NCBI GenBank assembly: GCA_023935145.1 | Contig: CM043699.1 | Location: 108,186,536-108,250,535, forward strand | Length of the DNA stretch: 64,000 nt | DNA from: Bretschneidera sinensis | Lineage: Eukaryota > Streptophyta > Magnoliopsida > Brassicales > Akaniaceae | Direction of reading: 5' to 3' | Shown: piece by piece, positions 54,544 to 64,000 of the stretch | How positions within the stretch are numbered: position 1 is the first letter of the stretch | How the letters are laid out: every line of letters starts with the position of its first letter | The notes under the pieces: model-generated | What the model was told of the DNA's origin: nothing | The model's database searches: none | Seen by the model: only the letters and a program-made list of their open reading frames with translations | Position numbers and translations under genes: made by a program

Positions 54544-56226
54544 ATGCAAGGGCTTCGAGTGAGGAACCCAACCATCCTTCCACTTGATATAGAGAGTGAG
54601 CAGATCATTCAAAAGAGGCCTAGAAACAACTTCGAGGAGAGAGAAGAAGAATTTGAGGGTGAAGCACCAATGGAACAACTTTACAACCAACTACCACCAG
54701 AACGGAGACCTATGAAGCAATCTTTTATTCCACAGAACCTCAACCATCCTTCATGCATTGCATATCAACCTATGGTGGAAGAAAATTATTACATATTTTC
54801 GCAGATACTCGGTGCCTTGACTCATTTTAGGGGTACACCTGCTGAGGATCCACACTTGTACCTTCGAGAATTCTGTGATCTCTGCAAGTTTCAGCATATT
54901 CGGGGCCTAGATCAAGAGGGAATCATGTTAATTCTTTTCTCTTTTTCATTAAAAGATAATGCTAAAATGTGGTATCATTCATTGCCTGCAGATTCCATCC
55001 ATACTTGGGAAGAGCTATCCAGTAGATTTCTAAGGAAATTTTTTCTAGCCCAAAAGACAAGGCAGATGAGGAAGGAGATTCAATCCTTCCAACAGAGGGA
55101 TGGAGACATTTTCTTCGAGGCATGGGGACACTTTAATGAGCTGCTACTCAAATGTCCACATCACAACTTACCTCAAGATGAGCTGGTCCTAGCTTTCTAT
55201 GAAGGTTTGAGTGGCATAAATCAAGGTATAGTGGATTCCGGTTGTGGAGGTGTGCTGATGGAGAAGACTAGTGAAGAAGCCATAGAGCTGTTTAAGACAT
55301 TAAGTGAGCACACCCAACAATTCTCCTTGAAAGGTAGACAAGGAATTAAAAGCAAGGGTATGTATGAGGTGAGCTTCAATGATGGATCTTCGAATCAGAT
55401 GGCTGCTATGGAAAGAAAGCTAGACATGCTCATAAAAGCCATGGTTGATCAGAACAACTTAGGTAGTCCACAGGCTACACAATGCCAGGTATGTGCTATA
55501 TGCTCTCATTTTGATCATAATACTTATACTTGTCCTCCGTATTCAACTACAGATCAAGAACAAGCAAATTATGAGGGACTGAACAACGCATATGCAAATA
55601 CCTACAATCCTAGATGGCAGAACCACCCCAACCTCTCATGGAGCAACACTCAAAATGTTCAAGGACAGCAACAATACTTCCAACCAGCAGCCCAACCAGT
55701 GCCGGAATCAGAAAATAATGACCTAGAAAGTCTTATGAGGCAATTGATGACTTCACAAGAACAGTTCATGGCTGAGCAAAGACAAACCACTACAAAACAT
55801 GAGCAAGCCATTCAAAGACTCGAGGAACAAATGGGGCAATTGGCTAAGGAGCTACGTGAAAAAAAGTGGGATAAACTTCCAGTCCAACCACTACCTACTC
55901 CAAGAGGACATCAACAACTAAATGTCGTGACAACTCTAACAAATGGTAAGATCATCGGAGCTGATGAGCCTGCACAAGCATCCACATCCAAGGTCCATCA
56001 CGTTGATCCAATAGAAACTGCTCTTATCTATAGTGTCCCAAGATCGGATATTGAGCCCAAATGCAAGGATGTTACTGATGACATCATTGACACTATGCAC
56101 CTCCTTGAGGCCTTTCCAAAGCATCCAAGTAAGTACACCGATCCATTTAACCATCATGTGCCTACTAATATTATTTTCCCTTCTATTGTACAGGCACCTA
56201 ACTTGGAATTCAAGCAGTTGTCATAG
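54544..56226 (+). CDS. intact gag polyprotein of gag-only element 2
   Basis: A 560-aa uninterrupted ORF. The gag domain spans about residues 95-240 (LFSFSLKDNAKMWYHSLPAD, LRKFFLAQKT, FNELLLKCPHH, AFYEGLSGIN). Zinc knuckle CAICSHFDHNTYTC with ligands C317, C320, H325 and C330, the same residue numbers as in element 1. A Gln-rich coiled-coil-like stretch (about 390-440) follows. The end reads VDPIETALIYSVPRSDIEPK and KDVTDDI, again like a pol linker and like the end of the element 1 gag. Probably makes particles that package its own RNA, with enzymes supplied in trans. Confidence 0.93.
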   Translation: MQGLRVRNPTILPLDIESEQIIQKRPRNNFEEREEEFEGEAPMEQLYNQLPPERRPMKQSFIPQNLNHPSCIAYQPMVEENYYIFSQILGALTHFRGTPAEDPHLYLREFCDLCKFQHIRGLDQEGIMLILFSFSLKDNAKMWYHSLPADSIHTWEELSSRFLRKFFLAQKTRQMRKEIQSFQQRDGDIFFEAWGHFNELLLKCPHHNLPQDELVLAFYEGLSGINQGIVDSGCGGVLMEKTSEEAIELFKTLSEHTQQFSLKGRQGIKSKGMYEVSFNDGSSNQMAAMERKLDMLIKAMVDQNNLGSPQATQCQVCAICSHFDHNTYTCPPYSTTDQEQANYEGLNNAYANTYNPRWQNHPNLSWSNTQNVQGQQQYFQPAAQPVPESENNDLESLMRQLMTSQEQFMAEQRQTTTKHEQAIQRLEEQMGQLAKELREKKWDKLPVQPLPTPRGHQQLNVVTTLTNGKIIGADEPAQASTSKVHHVDPIETALIYSVPRSDIEPKCKDVTDDIIDTMHLLEAFPKHPSKYTDPFNHHVPTNIIFPSIVQAPNLEFKQLS

Positions 56227-57637
56227 CACTTACCGTATGCTTATATGGGAGAGAATAAGACATTTCCTATGCTAGCTGCTGCCATTCGTAGTTTTGGGGA
56301 AAAATAAGGCTTGGTCCGGCTGAAGACGTTAAACTTAGCGCTCATGGGAGGCACCCCACAGCTTATCCTTTTATTTTTATTATTTTACGTATTTATTGTT
56401 ATTTATTTATTTTTATTACTTCTTGTTTTCCCGTATTACGTAAGTTTTTATTTTTTAGGGACAATGTGTGCATCCATTCAAGTTTGGGGGTACGCTATGA
56501 GCCATGCCAACCTAGCTAGTTCTCCATCTCCCAGGTCAGCTCTTTCCTTGTTTTTCACACATTGGGGACAATGTATAATTTAAGTTTGGGGGTATGGGAG
56601 ACACATTCACACACACCTTGTCTCAGTTTTTTTTTGTTTTGTTGTTTTTCATAGATAAATACATGTTCATTCTGTTCCAAAATTTTTGGGTGTTCTAAAC
56701 AAACAATATGATTTGACTTCATAAGTGAGCTTAACACCTTGAACATATGGGCCAATAATTAAGTTTTGAACCACAATCACTTTCTTTTAGGCATTTAAGG
56801 ATTCACAAGTTCGACTTAAACTAAACATGAGCACATTAGCATATAGTTGTGTAGGGTATGACATGTAATTTTGATTTGTATGTTTCTTTTGCTTGACTGT
56901 GAACCAGATGACCTATTAGATTAACCCGGTGACATAAGAAAATAAAAAAAAAAATTTGTTATTGCTCAAAAAGAAAAGGAAAAAAAATGCTCCTAAAGAT
57001 CATTAAAAAGAACTTTCCATTGAGTAACTGGCCCTCTTGCCTCAGTAAGCAGTGAATGTCACGTCAAAAGGTGGAATATTCTGATCGGTAGCATTAAGAT
57101 CAGTTAGTTTCGTAGCCTTTTTGACTCGAGTTAGTAAGCCTTTAGGGGTGTTTCTACACCTAATGCCCTAAAACCATCTGGTTTGGGAGTCATTGGCTAA
57201 ATACTCTTTAAACGAGTCAAATAGAAAGCTTAAGGGAACTAACTTGGCAAAAATCTCACAAATAAAAGAAAAGAAGAAAATCTATGCCATCTTTGTTGAT
57301 TCTAATAGAAAATTTGGTGAATCTTGAGTCATCGAAACACTACACATTAGAATTATTTGGAAACCCAATCTTTTATGTGCTAGTCCACCACACACTCAGT
57401 TAAATTTGTGATGTCTTAACCTGCCTCATGAAAGTGATTTGCATTCAAAACTCATATTCATTGCAAAGATGTGTTTATACTTGTTAAGCTTGCTCATGAA
57501 TGCGCATCATAGTTTTGTGTGAAACCTAAACTTTTGTTGGACACCATGAGCATTGGATTTATCTTTGCATCTTTGTTTTTCATTTAGTTTTTGGTTTTGT
57601 ATTGCTAAGGGACTGGCAATATGTAAGGTTGGGGGTG
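56227..57637 (+). other. long 3' non-coding tract of gag-only element 2
   Basis: No gene. The block GGCTGAAGACGTTAAACTTA and GGGAGGCACCCCACA starts at about 56320. Further on come an A-rich purine run (56938-56998), CTTGCCTCAGTAAGCAGTGA, and the hairpin AAACCATCTGGTTT (57172-57185). It ends with GGTTGGGGGTG before the 3' LTR. Much of it recurs at 63206-64000. Confidence 0.75.
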
Positions 57638-58957
57638 TGATAGGAGCTTAAATATTCATATTTAAGCCCCTTAATTTACATTTGTTAAGTTCTTTATCTA
57701 TATGTTTTAGTCTAGTTTACTTCACTTTTGTGTTTTACACGTTTTTATAGGGTCTTGGAGAAAAAGAAGCATTTTTAGCACTTAAAGGAAGAAATCTGGA
57801 AATCCTGGAGCAGCTGCTGGCTAGATTGCGATCGAGTGCACTCCTCTGTGCGATCGAGCGCAGCATTGCGATCGAGCTCACCACATATGCGATCGAGCGC
57901 ACATGTACGGGTGTGAATAGTAAACTGCAGAACCCTGTTTTGGAAATAACCCTATTTTGGAAATAAAGGAGTTTTGCGTTTTAGGAAAGTTTAGGAACTC
58001 ATGAGCCGATTAGGACTTCTCAAAGACCTATAAATACACTTGTAAATCACACACAAAAGGCATCATCTCTTGGGGGGATCACTTCTTAGATTCATTCTTT
58101 TATCTTTTGCTTTAGCTTGGAGAAGGAGACCGTGGAGCGGAATTGACGAATCTTCTCTCGGGTTTCTTCTTTCCTTTTTATTTTATTATGTGTAATTAAA
58201 TTCTTATAGGGCTTGGTTGAAGCCTTAATTATGTTTACTCAATAAATTTAGTATTGGCGTCTTGCGATATTTATGTTGTGTTGCTTAAACTTGATTAATA
58301 CCTGCTTTTATTTAAATTCCTCATATGTATATGTCTGATCAATATGTGCATGTGGTATGGACTTGTTAGTTAGATCAATTTGGATGACCGAGTCCTGGGT
58401 CTAACATTAGTAACAAGGGATATCTTATCCGGATACCCGGGTTAATCAACATGGGAAACCGAGAGTAGATACCATGCCCTAGGTCTCATGTGGTTGTCGA
58501 TTTCCATAGTACTTATGTTTTCTTAAGGAACAACTCAAGCAGATACCATGCTGAATCCCTTAAGGAAGAAAAGAGTTAGAGTAGATACCATGCCTAACTC
58601 GTTGCATAGGGAAATCAATAGCTTAAGGAGTAGATACCATGCCCTTAGGTTGGCAACCAGTAGGTATACATGGCATGAATAAATCATTGGCATACTGTTA
58701 TATTGTGGTAGCATAATTAGTGATGGATATCAAGCCCCTACGCCTTTATCCTTAGTATTTTATCTTTATTATTTCTCAACACTTTTATTATTTCTATCTT
58801 TTTTATATTGCGAATATAATTCTAAATTGAACTTTACTAATCCCTGTGGAGATGATCTTGCATTCGCACACTATACTACACTGTTGACCTTGTGCACTTG
58901 CAAGTAAAACAAAGTCTGATCATTCACCTATTTATTTAGGTATATTATCGCACAACA
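57638..58957 (+). repeat. 3' LTR of gag-only element 2
   Basis: 1320 bases, TGATAGGAGC to CACAACA, followed by ATAGG. Differs from the 5' LTR by scattered substitutions and single-base gaps only. Confidence 0.93.
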
Positions 58958-58962
58958 ATAGG

Positions 58963-59229
58963 CTATCTTTGGAACATTGAGATATATGCTTAACTTTGGC
59001 GGGGTGGATTCAGAAACCTTAGTCTTTTTATTAGTTTTTAAAATCAATTTAGTTTAGCTTTTATTTATTTTGCAACATATAATACAAAACTCGGAACTAG
59101 GTTAAGATAAGGTTAGTTTAGATAAAATACATTTTCACAATATAATTCCCTATGGATTCGACCTCGCACTTACACAACGTTATATTGCAAACGACTCGTG
59201 CGCTTGTGAGTATTTTAAAACTCACAACA
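58963..59229 (+). repeat. 5' LTR of element 3, second part
   Basis: Resumes after the ATAGG duplication and ends AACTCACAACA. It contains the typical ATTCCCTATGGATTCGACC LTR end. Combined LTR length is about 1.2 kb, close to that of element 2. Confidence 0.85.
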
Positions 59230-59235
59230 AGTTTT

Positions 59236-59253
59236 TGGCGCCGTTGCCGGGGA
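59236..59253 (+). other. primer-binding site, tRNA-Asp type, element 3
   Basis: TGGCGCCGTTGCCGGGGA, six bases after the LTR. Confidence 0.9.
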
Positions 59254-59455
59254 GTTGTTTTGTTTGTGAAATTTTTGTCTGAATTAATTTTATTTTTCTA
59301 CTAGTTAGTTAGCATTATTTGTTTGATTTTTCTGTTTGGCAATTTTATTTTATTTTATTTGTTCCTATTTGTTTATAAAAAAAATAAAAAACAAAAATAA
59401 AAAAATTCTTGCAAATTTCTGCTAGTAGGTTATTTTAGTGCTTTTTGTGCAGTTT
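59254..59455 (+). other. leader of element 3
   Basis: T/A-rich leader between primer site and gag ATG. Unlike element 2, no CGATCG array is present here. Confidence 0.5.
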
Positions 59456-60950
59456 ATGCTTGGTCGGAGATCCTTGAATTTAGATTTGACACATTTAGAT
59501 CCCGACTTAGAAAGAACTCTTAGGAGGCAGAAGAGAGCACCAGTTAAAATGGGAGAAAATTTTAGGAATGCAAATCATCCTGAACATGTAGAGTAACCTA
59601 GAGCTTGGAACGTGGATTCCACTACATCTCTTAGGGATTTGTTCGCACCCGTTACGACTAATTCATCTTCTTGCATAGTGTTGCCACCTACCAATACCAC
59701 CCATTTTAACTTGAAACCCCATGTCATCCAACTCATACCCTCATTCCATGGCCTAGATCTTGAAAATCCTTATAGCCATGTAAAGAAGTTCAAAGATATT
59801 TGTGCTACATTCAAATTTCAGAACTTCTCTGAGGAGTCAGTCCATCTTCGACTCTTCTCTTTTTCTCTTCATGATAGAGCTAGGGCGTGGTTGGATTCCA
59901 ACACGCCCGGGTCTATTACATCTTGGGAAAACCTGCTTAGAAAATTTTATCATAAGTTTTTCCCAATGTCTAGAGTGAATGAGTGCCGAAAAGAGATTAG
60001 CTCTTTCACTCAGGATGAGGATGAAAAATTTTTTGAGAGTTGGGAGCACTTCAAAGAGCTACTGATCAGATGCCCTCCACATGGATATGAGAAGTGGAGA
60101 CTCATTCAGTTCTTCTACCAAGGGTTGACTCAACCCAACCGTAGCATGATCGAGTCTATGAATGGGGGGGCATTCTTGAGTCTGACAGGAGATGAAGCAT
60201 ATATGGCATTGGACAAGTTGTCCAACAACTCGCAGCAGTGGGATTTTTCAAGTTGTCAAGATAAGTCCATTTGTGCTCCTAAGAGGGGAGGCATCTATGA
60301 GGTCAGAAAGGACGTTGATTTGAGGATAAAGTTAGATGCCCTCACTAAGAAGATTGACGCTCTCACTGTGAGCCGATCCATCAATACTGGCAACACATTC
60401 AATGTTGAAAGCTGTTCCATCTGTGTTAGTCCCATGCATCTAGCACAGAATTGCCCATCAATGCCGGCTTGTGCCGAGTATCCTATGGAATAAGTAAATG
60501 CTTTCAATGACTATCGAAGGCAGTCAAATGGATCGTACTCCGAGACGTACAATCTAAGGTGGCGGAACCACCCAAATTTTTCATGGAGGCAGAACCAACC
60601 AATGAATCAGGGAGGAGCCCCTCATAATGTTCAAAATCAATATCCTCCCAGATTTGCCCAACAAATTCCTGGTCATGGTCGTTCTGCCCATCCAGCACCA
60701 TTACCTACTTACCAAGCTCCCACTCAAACACCAGCGCTAGTTTCATAGTCACTAGAGGACACTATTAAGGAATACATGAAAATGAATAGTCAATCCATGA
60801 GCGACGTAAGGAGTGCAAAAATGGTAAACACCCAAGTAATTACCAAGCTGGAGAGTCAAATAGGGCAAATTGCAAGTTACTTGGGTGAGAGAGAGAATGG
60901 GAAATTCCCCAGTCAGCCCGTGCCCAACCCGAAATGACAATTTATAGTTG
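59456..60950 (+). pseudogene. Athila-like gag, element 3, few stops
   Basis: The frame starts at ATG 59456 (MLGRRSLNLDLTHLDPDLER) and stays in one frame. TAA interrupts near 59594 (after HPEHVE), the longest open part is 59612-60493, and further stops fall near 60491, 60747 and 60936. Gag domain LRLFSFSLHDRARAWLDSN, FFPMSRV, HFKELLIRCPPHGYEKW, FFYQGL. Zinc knuckle CSICVSPMHLAQNC complete. The Pro/Gln-rich part and an amphipathic helix precede the protease. Several stops sit where Gln or Arg is expected. Confidence 0.88.
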
Positions 60951-60967
60951 GGAGTTCATCAACTCCT

Positions 60968-62625
60968 ATGCACGGGGAGGAACAAGTACAGTCGATTGTC
61001 ACACTGAGGTCTGGGAGACAAGTGGACAATCACGTGGAAGAGAGCCCTGCTATGCAGCAAAGGCAAAAGAGTGGCAACAAGGAGAAGAGAGATGCTGAGC
61101 CATCTACAGCCACACCTACTAAGAAAGACCCTCCTAGGTCGTTTGTACCTAGAGCGCCTTACCCCGACAGACTACAGATGCCCAAGAAAGGAGGGAAGTA
61201 TGAGGAAATTCTAGAGGTATTCAAACAGGTCCAAATCAATATCCCATTTTTGGATGCCATCCATCAAGTGCCATCATATGCTAAGTTTTTAAAGGACTTG
61301 GTCACTATCAAGAGGAGGATGAATGTCCCAAAGAAGGCATTTTTGATTAAGCAGGTCAGCTCAATCCTTCAGTGCAAGCTACCCATCAAGTATAAGGACC
61401 CGGGGTGTCCTACCATCTCTTGAACGATAGGAGTCAGCCATATCGAGAGGGCTCTTTTGGATCTAGGGGCGAGTGTGAATCTTCTACCCTACTCAGTCTA
61501 TTTGCAGTTGGGGTTAGGAGAATTGAAGCCCATATCCACGACGCTTCAATTGGCTGACAGGTCAGTGAAAAGACCACGGGGAATAGTTAAGGACGTCTTG
61601 ATAAAAGTGGATAAATTCTATTTCCCAGTGGATTTTATTGTGCTTGACACAGAGCCGGTCCAGAATATAGGGATTCAAATACCAGTGATTCTAGGGTGAC
61701 CATTCTTAGCCATGGCTAATGCCCTAATCAATTATAGGACAGGAGTAATGAAGATCTCCTTCGAAAATATGATAGTGGAGTTGAACATCTTTGATATCAC
61801 TAGGCAACCACTAGAATATGATGAAGTGAGAAATGTATTCTTGATAGAGGAGATTCTTGAGGAGACTATGAACGAATCAAGCATTGAGGATCCCCTGGAG
61901 ACGTGTTTTGCTCACTTTAGAGAGGATTTGGGCTTAGATAAGCTACTCGATGAAGTGAATACCATTTTAGAGTCCGATCCTCAAGAAAGCAATGAGACAG
62001 AGGAAACTGCAGCACTTGAACCCCCCAAGAAGGAACTTAAGCCTTTACCGGATAATCCTAAGTATAAGTTCCTAGGTCCAGCCGATTGTTTGCCTGTGAT
62101 TATAGCTTCCGATTTGGGTGAGGCTCAAGAGGAGAAATTATTAGATGTTCTAAGAGAGCACAAGGAAGCTATCGATTGGACTATTGAGGATATCAAGGGA
62201 ATCAGCCCCTCGGTGGTGATGCACAAGATACATTTGGAGGAGAACGCCAAGCCATCGAGGGAGCCACAAAGAAGGCTCAACCCAGCTATGCAAGAGGTTG
62301 TAAGGGCAGAAATAATTAAGCTGTTAGATACAGGGATCATTTGTCCCATCTCTAATAGCAAGTGGGTGAGCCCGATTCATGTCGTGCCCAAGCGAGCGGG
62401 ATTGACGGTAGTAAAGAATAAGGACAACGAGTTGGTGCTAACTCATGTTCAGTCAAGGTGGAGAGTGTGTATAGACTACCGTAAGCTAAACGTTGCCACA
62501 AGGAATGATCACTTTCAACTGCCATTTATTGATCAGATGGTGGAGCGTTTGGCTGGGCACGAGTATTATTGTTTTTTGGATGGTTATTCTGGATATAACC
62601 AAGTCTCCGTGGACCCTTAAGATCA
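60968..62625 (+). pseudogene. Athila-like protease, linker and RT entry, element 3
   Basis: 60968-61423: VTLRSGRQVDNHVEES, Lys-rich spacer, PYPDRLQMPKK, FKQVQINIPFLDAIHQVPSY. TGA replaces a Cys codon at 61423. Protease ALLDLGASVNLLPYS and KRPRGIVKDVLIKVDKFYFP; TGA for Arg at 61697 (VILG/PFLA). Linker EVRNVFLIEEILEET, SIEDPLETCFAHF, FLGPADCLPVIIASDL, AIDWTIEDIKGISPSVVMHK. RT entry SKWVSPIHVVPKR and VCIDYRKLNVATRNDHFQLP. Confidence 0.9.
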
Positions 62626-63205
62626 AGAGAAGACGACGTTTACTTGTCCTTTTGGGACATTCGCCTACCGTCACATGCCCTTTGGGTTATGCAATGCACC
62701 CGCTACTTTTCAGCGATGCATGGTCAGTATATTCTCTGACATGGCAGAGCAGTTCTTAGAGATTTTCATGGATGACTTCTCCATCTTCGGTTCAACCTTT
62801 GAAGAGTGCCTGCACCGTCTCGCTTTGGTTTTAGTGCGGTGCAAAGAGAAGAACCTAGTGCTTAATTAGGAGAAGTGCCATTTTATGGTTAAGCAAGGCA
62901 CTGTACTGGGGCATGTCGTATCTCATCCGGAGATTGAGGTCAACAAAGTGAAGATGGACCTGATTTCTAACCTTCCACCCCCATATACAGTGAAGGAGGT
63001 TCGATCTTTTCTGGGCCATACAGGTTTCTACAGGCGATTTCAGCAAAATCACCAGGCCCTTGTGCCAGTTATTACAAAAGGATGCCCCATTTATATTTGA
63101 TGAGGACTGTAAGAAAGCATTTGGGGATCTGAAGAAGATTCTGACGTCCACACCCATTATTCAGCCACCCAACTGGGGTGTGCCTTTTGAGATTATGTGT
63201 GACGC
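62626..63205 (+). pseudogene. Athila-like RT core, element 3, cut at start of RNase H
   Basis: Motif A YYCFLDGYSGYNQVSVDP, a TAA, then DQEKTTFTCPFGTFAYRHMP, FGLCNAPATFQRC, motif C EIFMDDFSIFGSTFEECL. A TAG replaces Trp near 62867. HVVSHPEIEVNKVKMDLI, LGHTGFYRRF, a frameshift near 63045, and RNase H entry PFEIMCDAS, where coding sequence ends. Integrase is absent. Confidence 0.88.
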
Positions 63206-64000
63206 GTCACACACTTTGTCCTAATTTGTTATCTTTTTGTCATAAAGATAAATGCATGCTCATGTTATTTTGAAATTTTGGTTGATCTAAAGATTTTCTG
63301 TGATGTGATGTCATAGGTGAGCTTAAAATTTTGAACACATGATCTGGTGATAAAGTTTTAAAATTTAGTTACTTACTTTAAGCATTTGAGAATTCACATG
63401 TTTGATCTAATCTAGCACGAGCACATTAGCACAAATTGTGTGAGGTATGACATGTGATTTTAATGTGTACGTTTCCTTGTCTTAACTAAAACTGTATGAC
63501 TTGTTGGATAAACACTTGGGCATAAAAAAGTATAAAAAAAGAAAAAAAATTACATATAATAATAATGCTACTAATGATCATCATCAATAAACTTTTCACT
63601 GAGTAACTGGACATCTTGCCTCAGTAAGTAGTGAGTGTTCACGTCAAAAGGTGAGAATTTTATTCATAATGATAATTGCGAAATTTTTCGCTGAGTAATT
63701 GGACCTCTTGCCTCAGTAAGCAGTGAGTCTTCACGCAAAAGGTGAAAATTTTGTTTGGTAGCATTATGGTCAGTTTAGTTTCGTAGCCTTTTTTACTCGA
63801 GTTAGTAAGTCCTTAGGGGTGTCTTTACACCTAATGCCCTAAAACCATCTGGTTTGGGAGTCATTGACTCAACACTCGCTACATGGGTCTATTAGAAAGC
63901 TTAAGGGAATTAAACATATATATATATATATATAAAGAAAATAAAAACTATGCTATTTTCGTTCATTTTGATGGGAAATTTGGTGAATCTTGAGACATGG
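63206..64000 (+). other. 3' non-coding tract joined to element 3 pol
   Basis: From CACACACTTTGTCC on, the sequence follows 56595-57310 of element 2 (ATAAATGCATGCTCATG, GAGCTTAAAATTTTGAACAC, GTGTGAGGTATGACATGTGA, the A-rich purine run, AAACCATCTGGTTT at 63842-63855). It holds a tandem duplication at about 63595-63765 and a TA run near 63918-63935. No gene. Confidence 0.8.
63595..63765 (+). repeat. tandem duplication in the 3' tract
   Basis: CACTGAGTAACTGGACATC begins near 63597 and CGCTGAGTAATTGGACCTC near 63689, a period of about 92 bases. Both contain CTTGCCTCAGTAAG. Element 2 has one copy at this place (57018-57080). Confidence 0.85.

Larger units (their letters stand above)
52856..58957 (+). 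mobile_element. gag-only Athila-like LTR element 2 (TR-GAG type)
   Basis: 6.1 kb. LTRs 52856-54174 and 57638-58957 are near-identical. It has a tRNA-Asp primer site, one intact gag ORF, a 1.3-kb 3' tract and no pol. Perfect duplication atagg on both sides (52851-52855 and 58958-58962). The youngest layer of the right nest, and structurally complete for its class. Confidence 0.95.
51898..64000 (+). mobile_element. Athila-like gypsy element 3, nested in element 4, internally deleted
   Basis: 5' LTR in two pieces (51898-52855 and 58963-59229), primer site, gag, protease, RT, then a jump at about 63206 into a 3' non-coding tract like that of element 2. The integrase and most of RNase H are gone. 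The 3' LTR is beyond the window. It has about eight stops, most explicable by C-to-T or G-to-A changes. Confidence 0.85.

Overview
The window is AT-rich nuclear DNA from a flowering plant, most likely a dicot. The evidence is one intron-free family-1 UDP-glycosyltransferase gene of UGT73 type plus dense plant-type LTR retrotransposons (Ty1/copia Tork-like and Sirevirus-like, Ty3/gypsy Athila-like and chromovirus-like). Their primer sites match plant initiator tRNA-Met (TGGTATCAGAGC) or tRNA-Asp (TGGCGCCGTTGCCGGGGA). No rRNA, tRNA gene, CRISPR array or bacterial operon is visible. Everything was read by eye; no alignment or database search was run, so family names rest on motifs.

Left part (1-20.9 kb). 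An old plus-strand Sirevirus-like copia element (RNase H remnant, GTCGAC array, env-like ORF, polypurine tract, 3' LTR) is broken by two copies of one defective Tork-like copia family: copy A (minus, 1-4319) and copy B (plus, 5611-18079). Both copies lack the same RT core. Copy B's 3' LTR is in turn split by a gag-only Athila-like element (10663-17233) with 1.5-kb LTRs, an intact 566-aa gag and a perfect 5-bp duplication (gcact).

Middle part (20.9-42.6 kb). A lone copia LTR with primer site and leader; a 3'-truncated minus copia element (23.8-28.0 kb); the only host gene, a 496-aa UGT73-type glycosyltransferase (28638-30128) whose usual catalytic Asp is Gly; then copia LTR fragments, a gypsy gag remnant and a copia RNase H remnant. 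From 35 to 42.6 kb there are two MITE-like hairpins, a Sirevirus-type LTR on the minus strand, a Helitron-type 3' end and long AT-rich DNA without genes.

Right part (42.6-64 kb). A nest at least four levels deep. A minus-strand chromovirus-like gypsy element (42611-46920) is interrupted by an Athila-like pol element (46921-51897). That element is interrupted by a second Athila-like gag-pol element (51898 to beyond the end). The latter's 5' LTR is interrupted by a young gag-only element (52856-58957, duplication atagg, intact 560-aa gag).

The most distinctive themes are: gag-only elements whose gag ends look fused to a pol-derived linker; GC-rich self-complementary short-repeat arrays just upstream of the TATA box in several unrelated LTR families and, in one gag-only element, again in the gag leader; and a copia subfamily that kept moving after losing its RT core.
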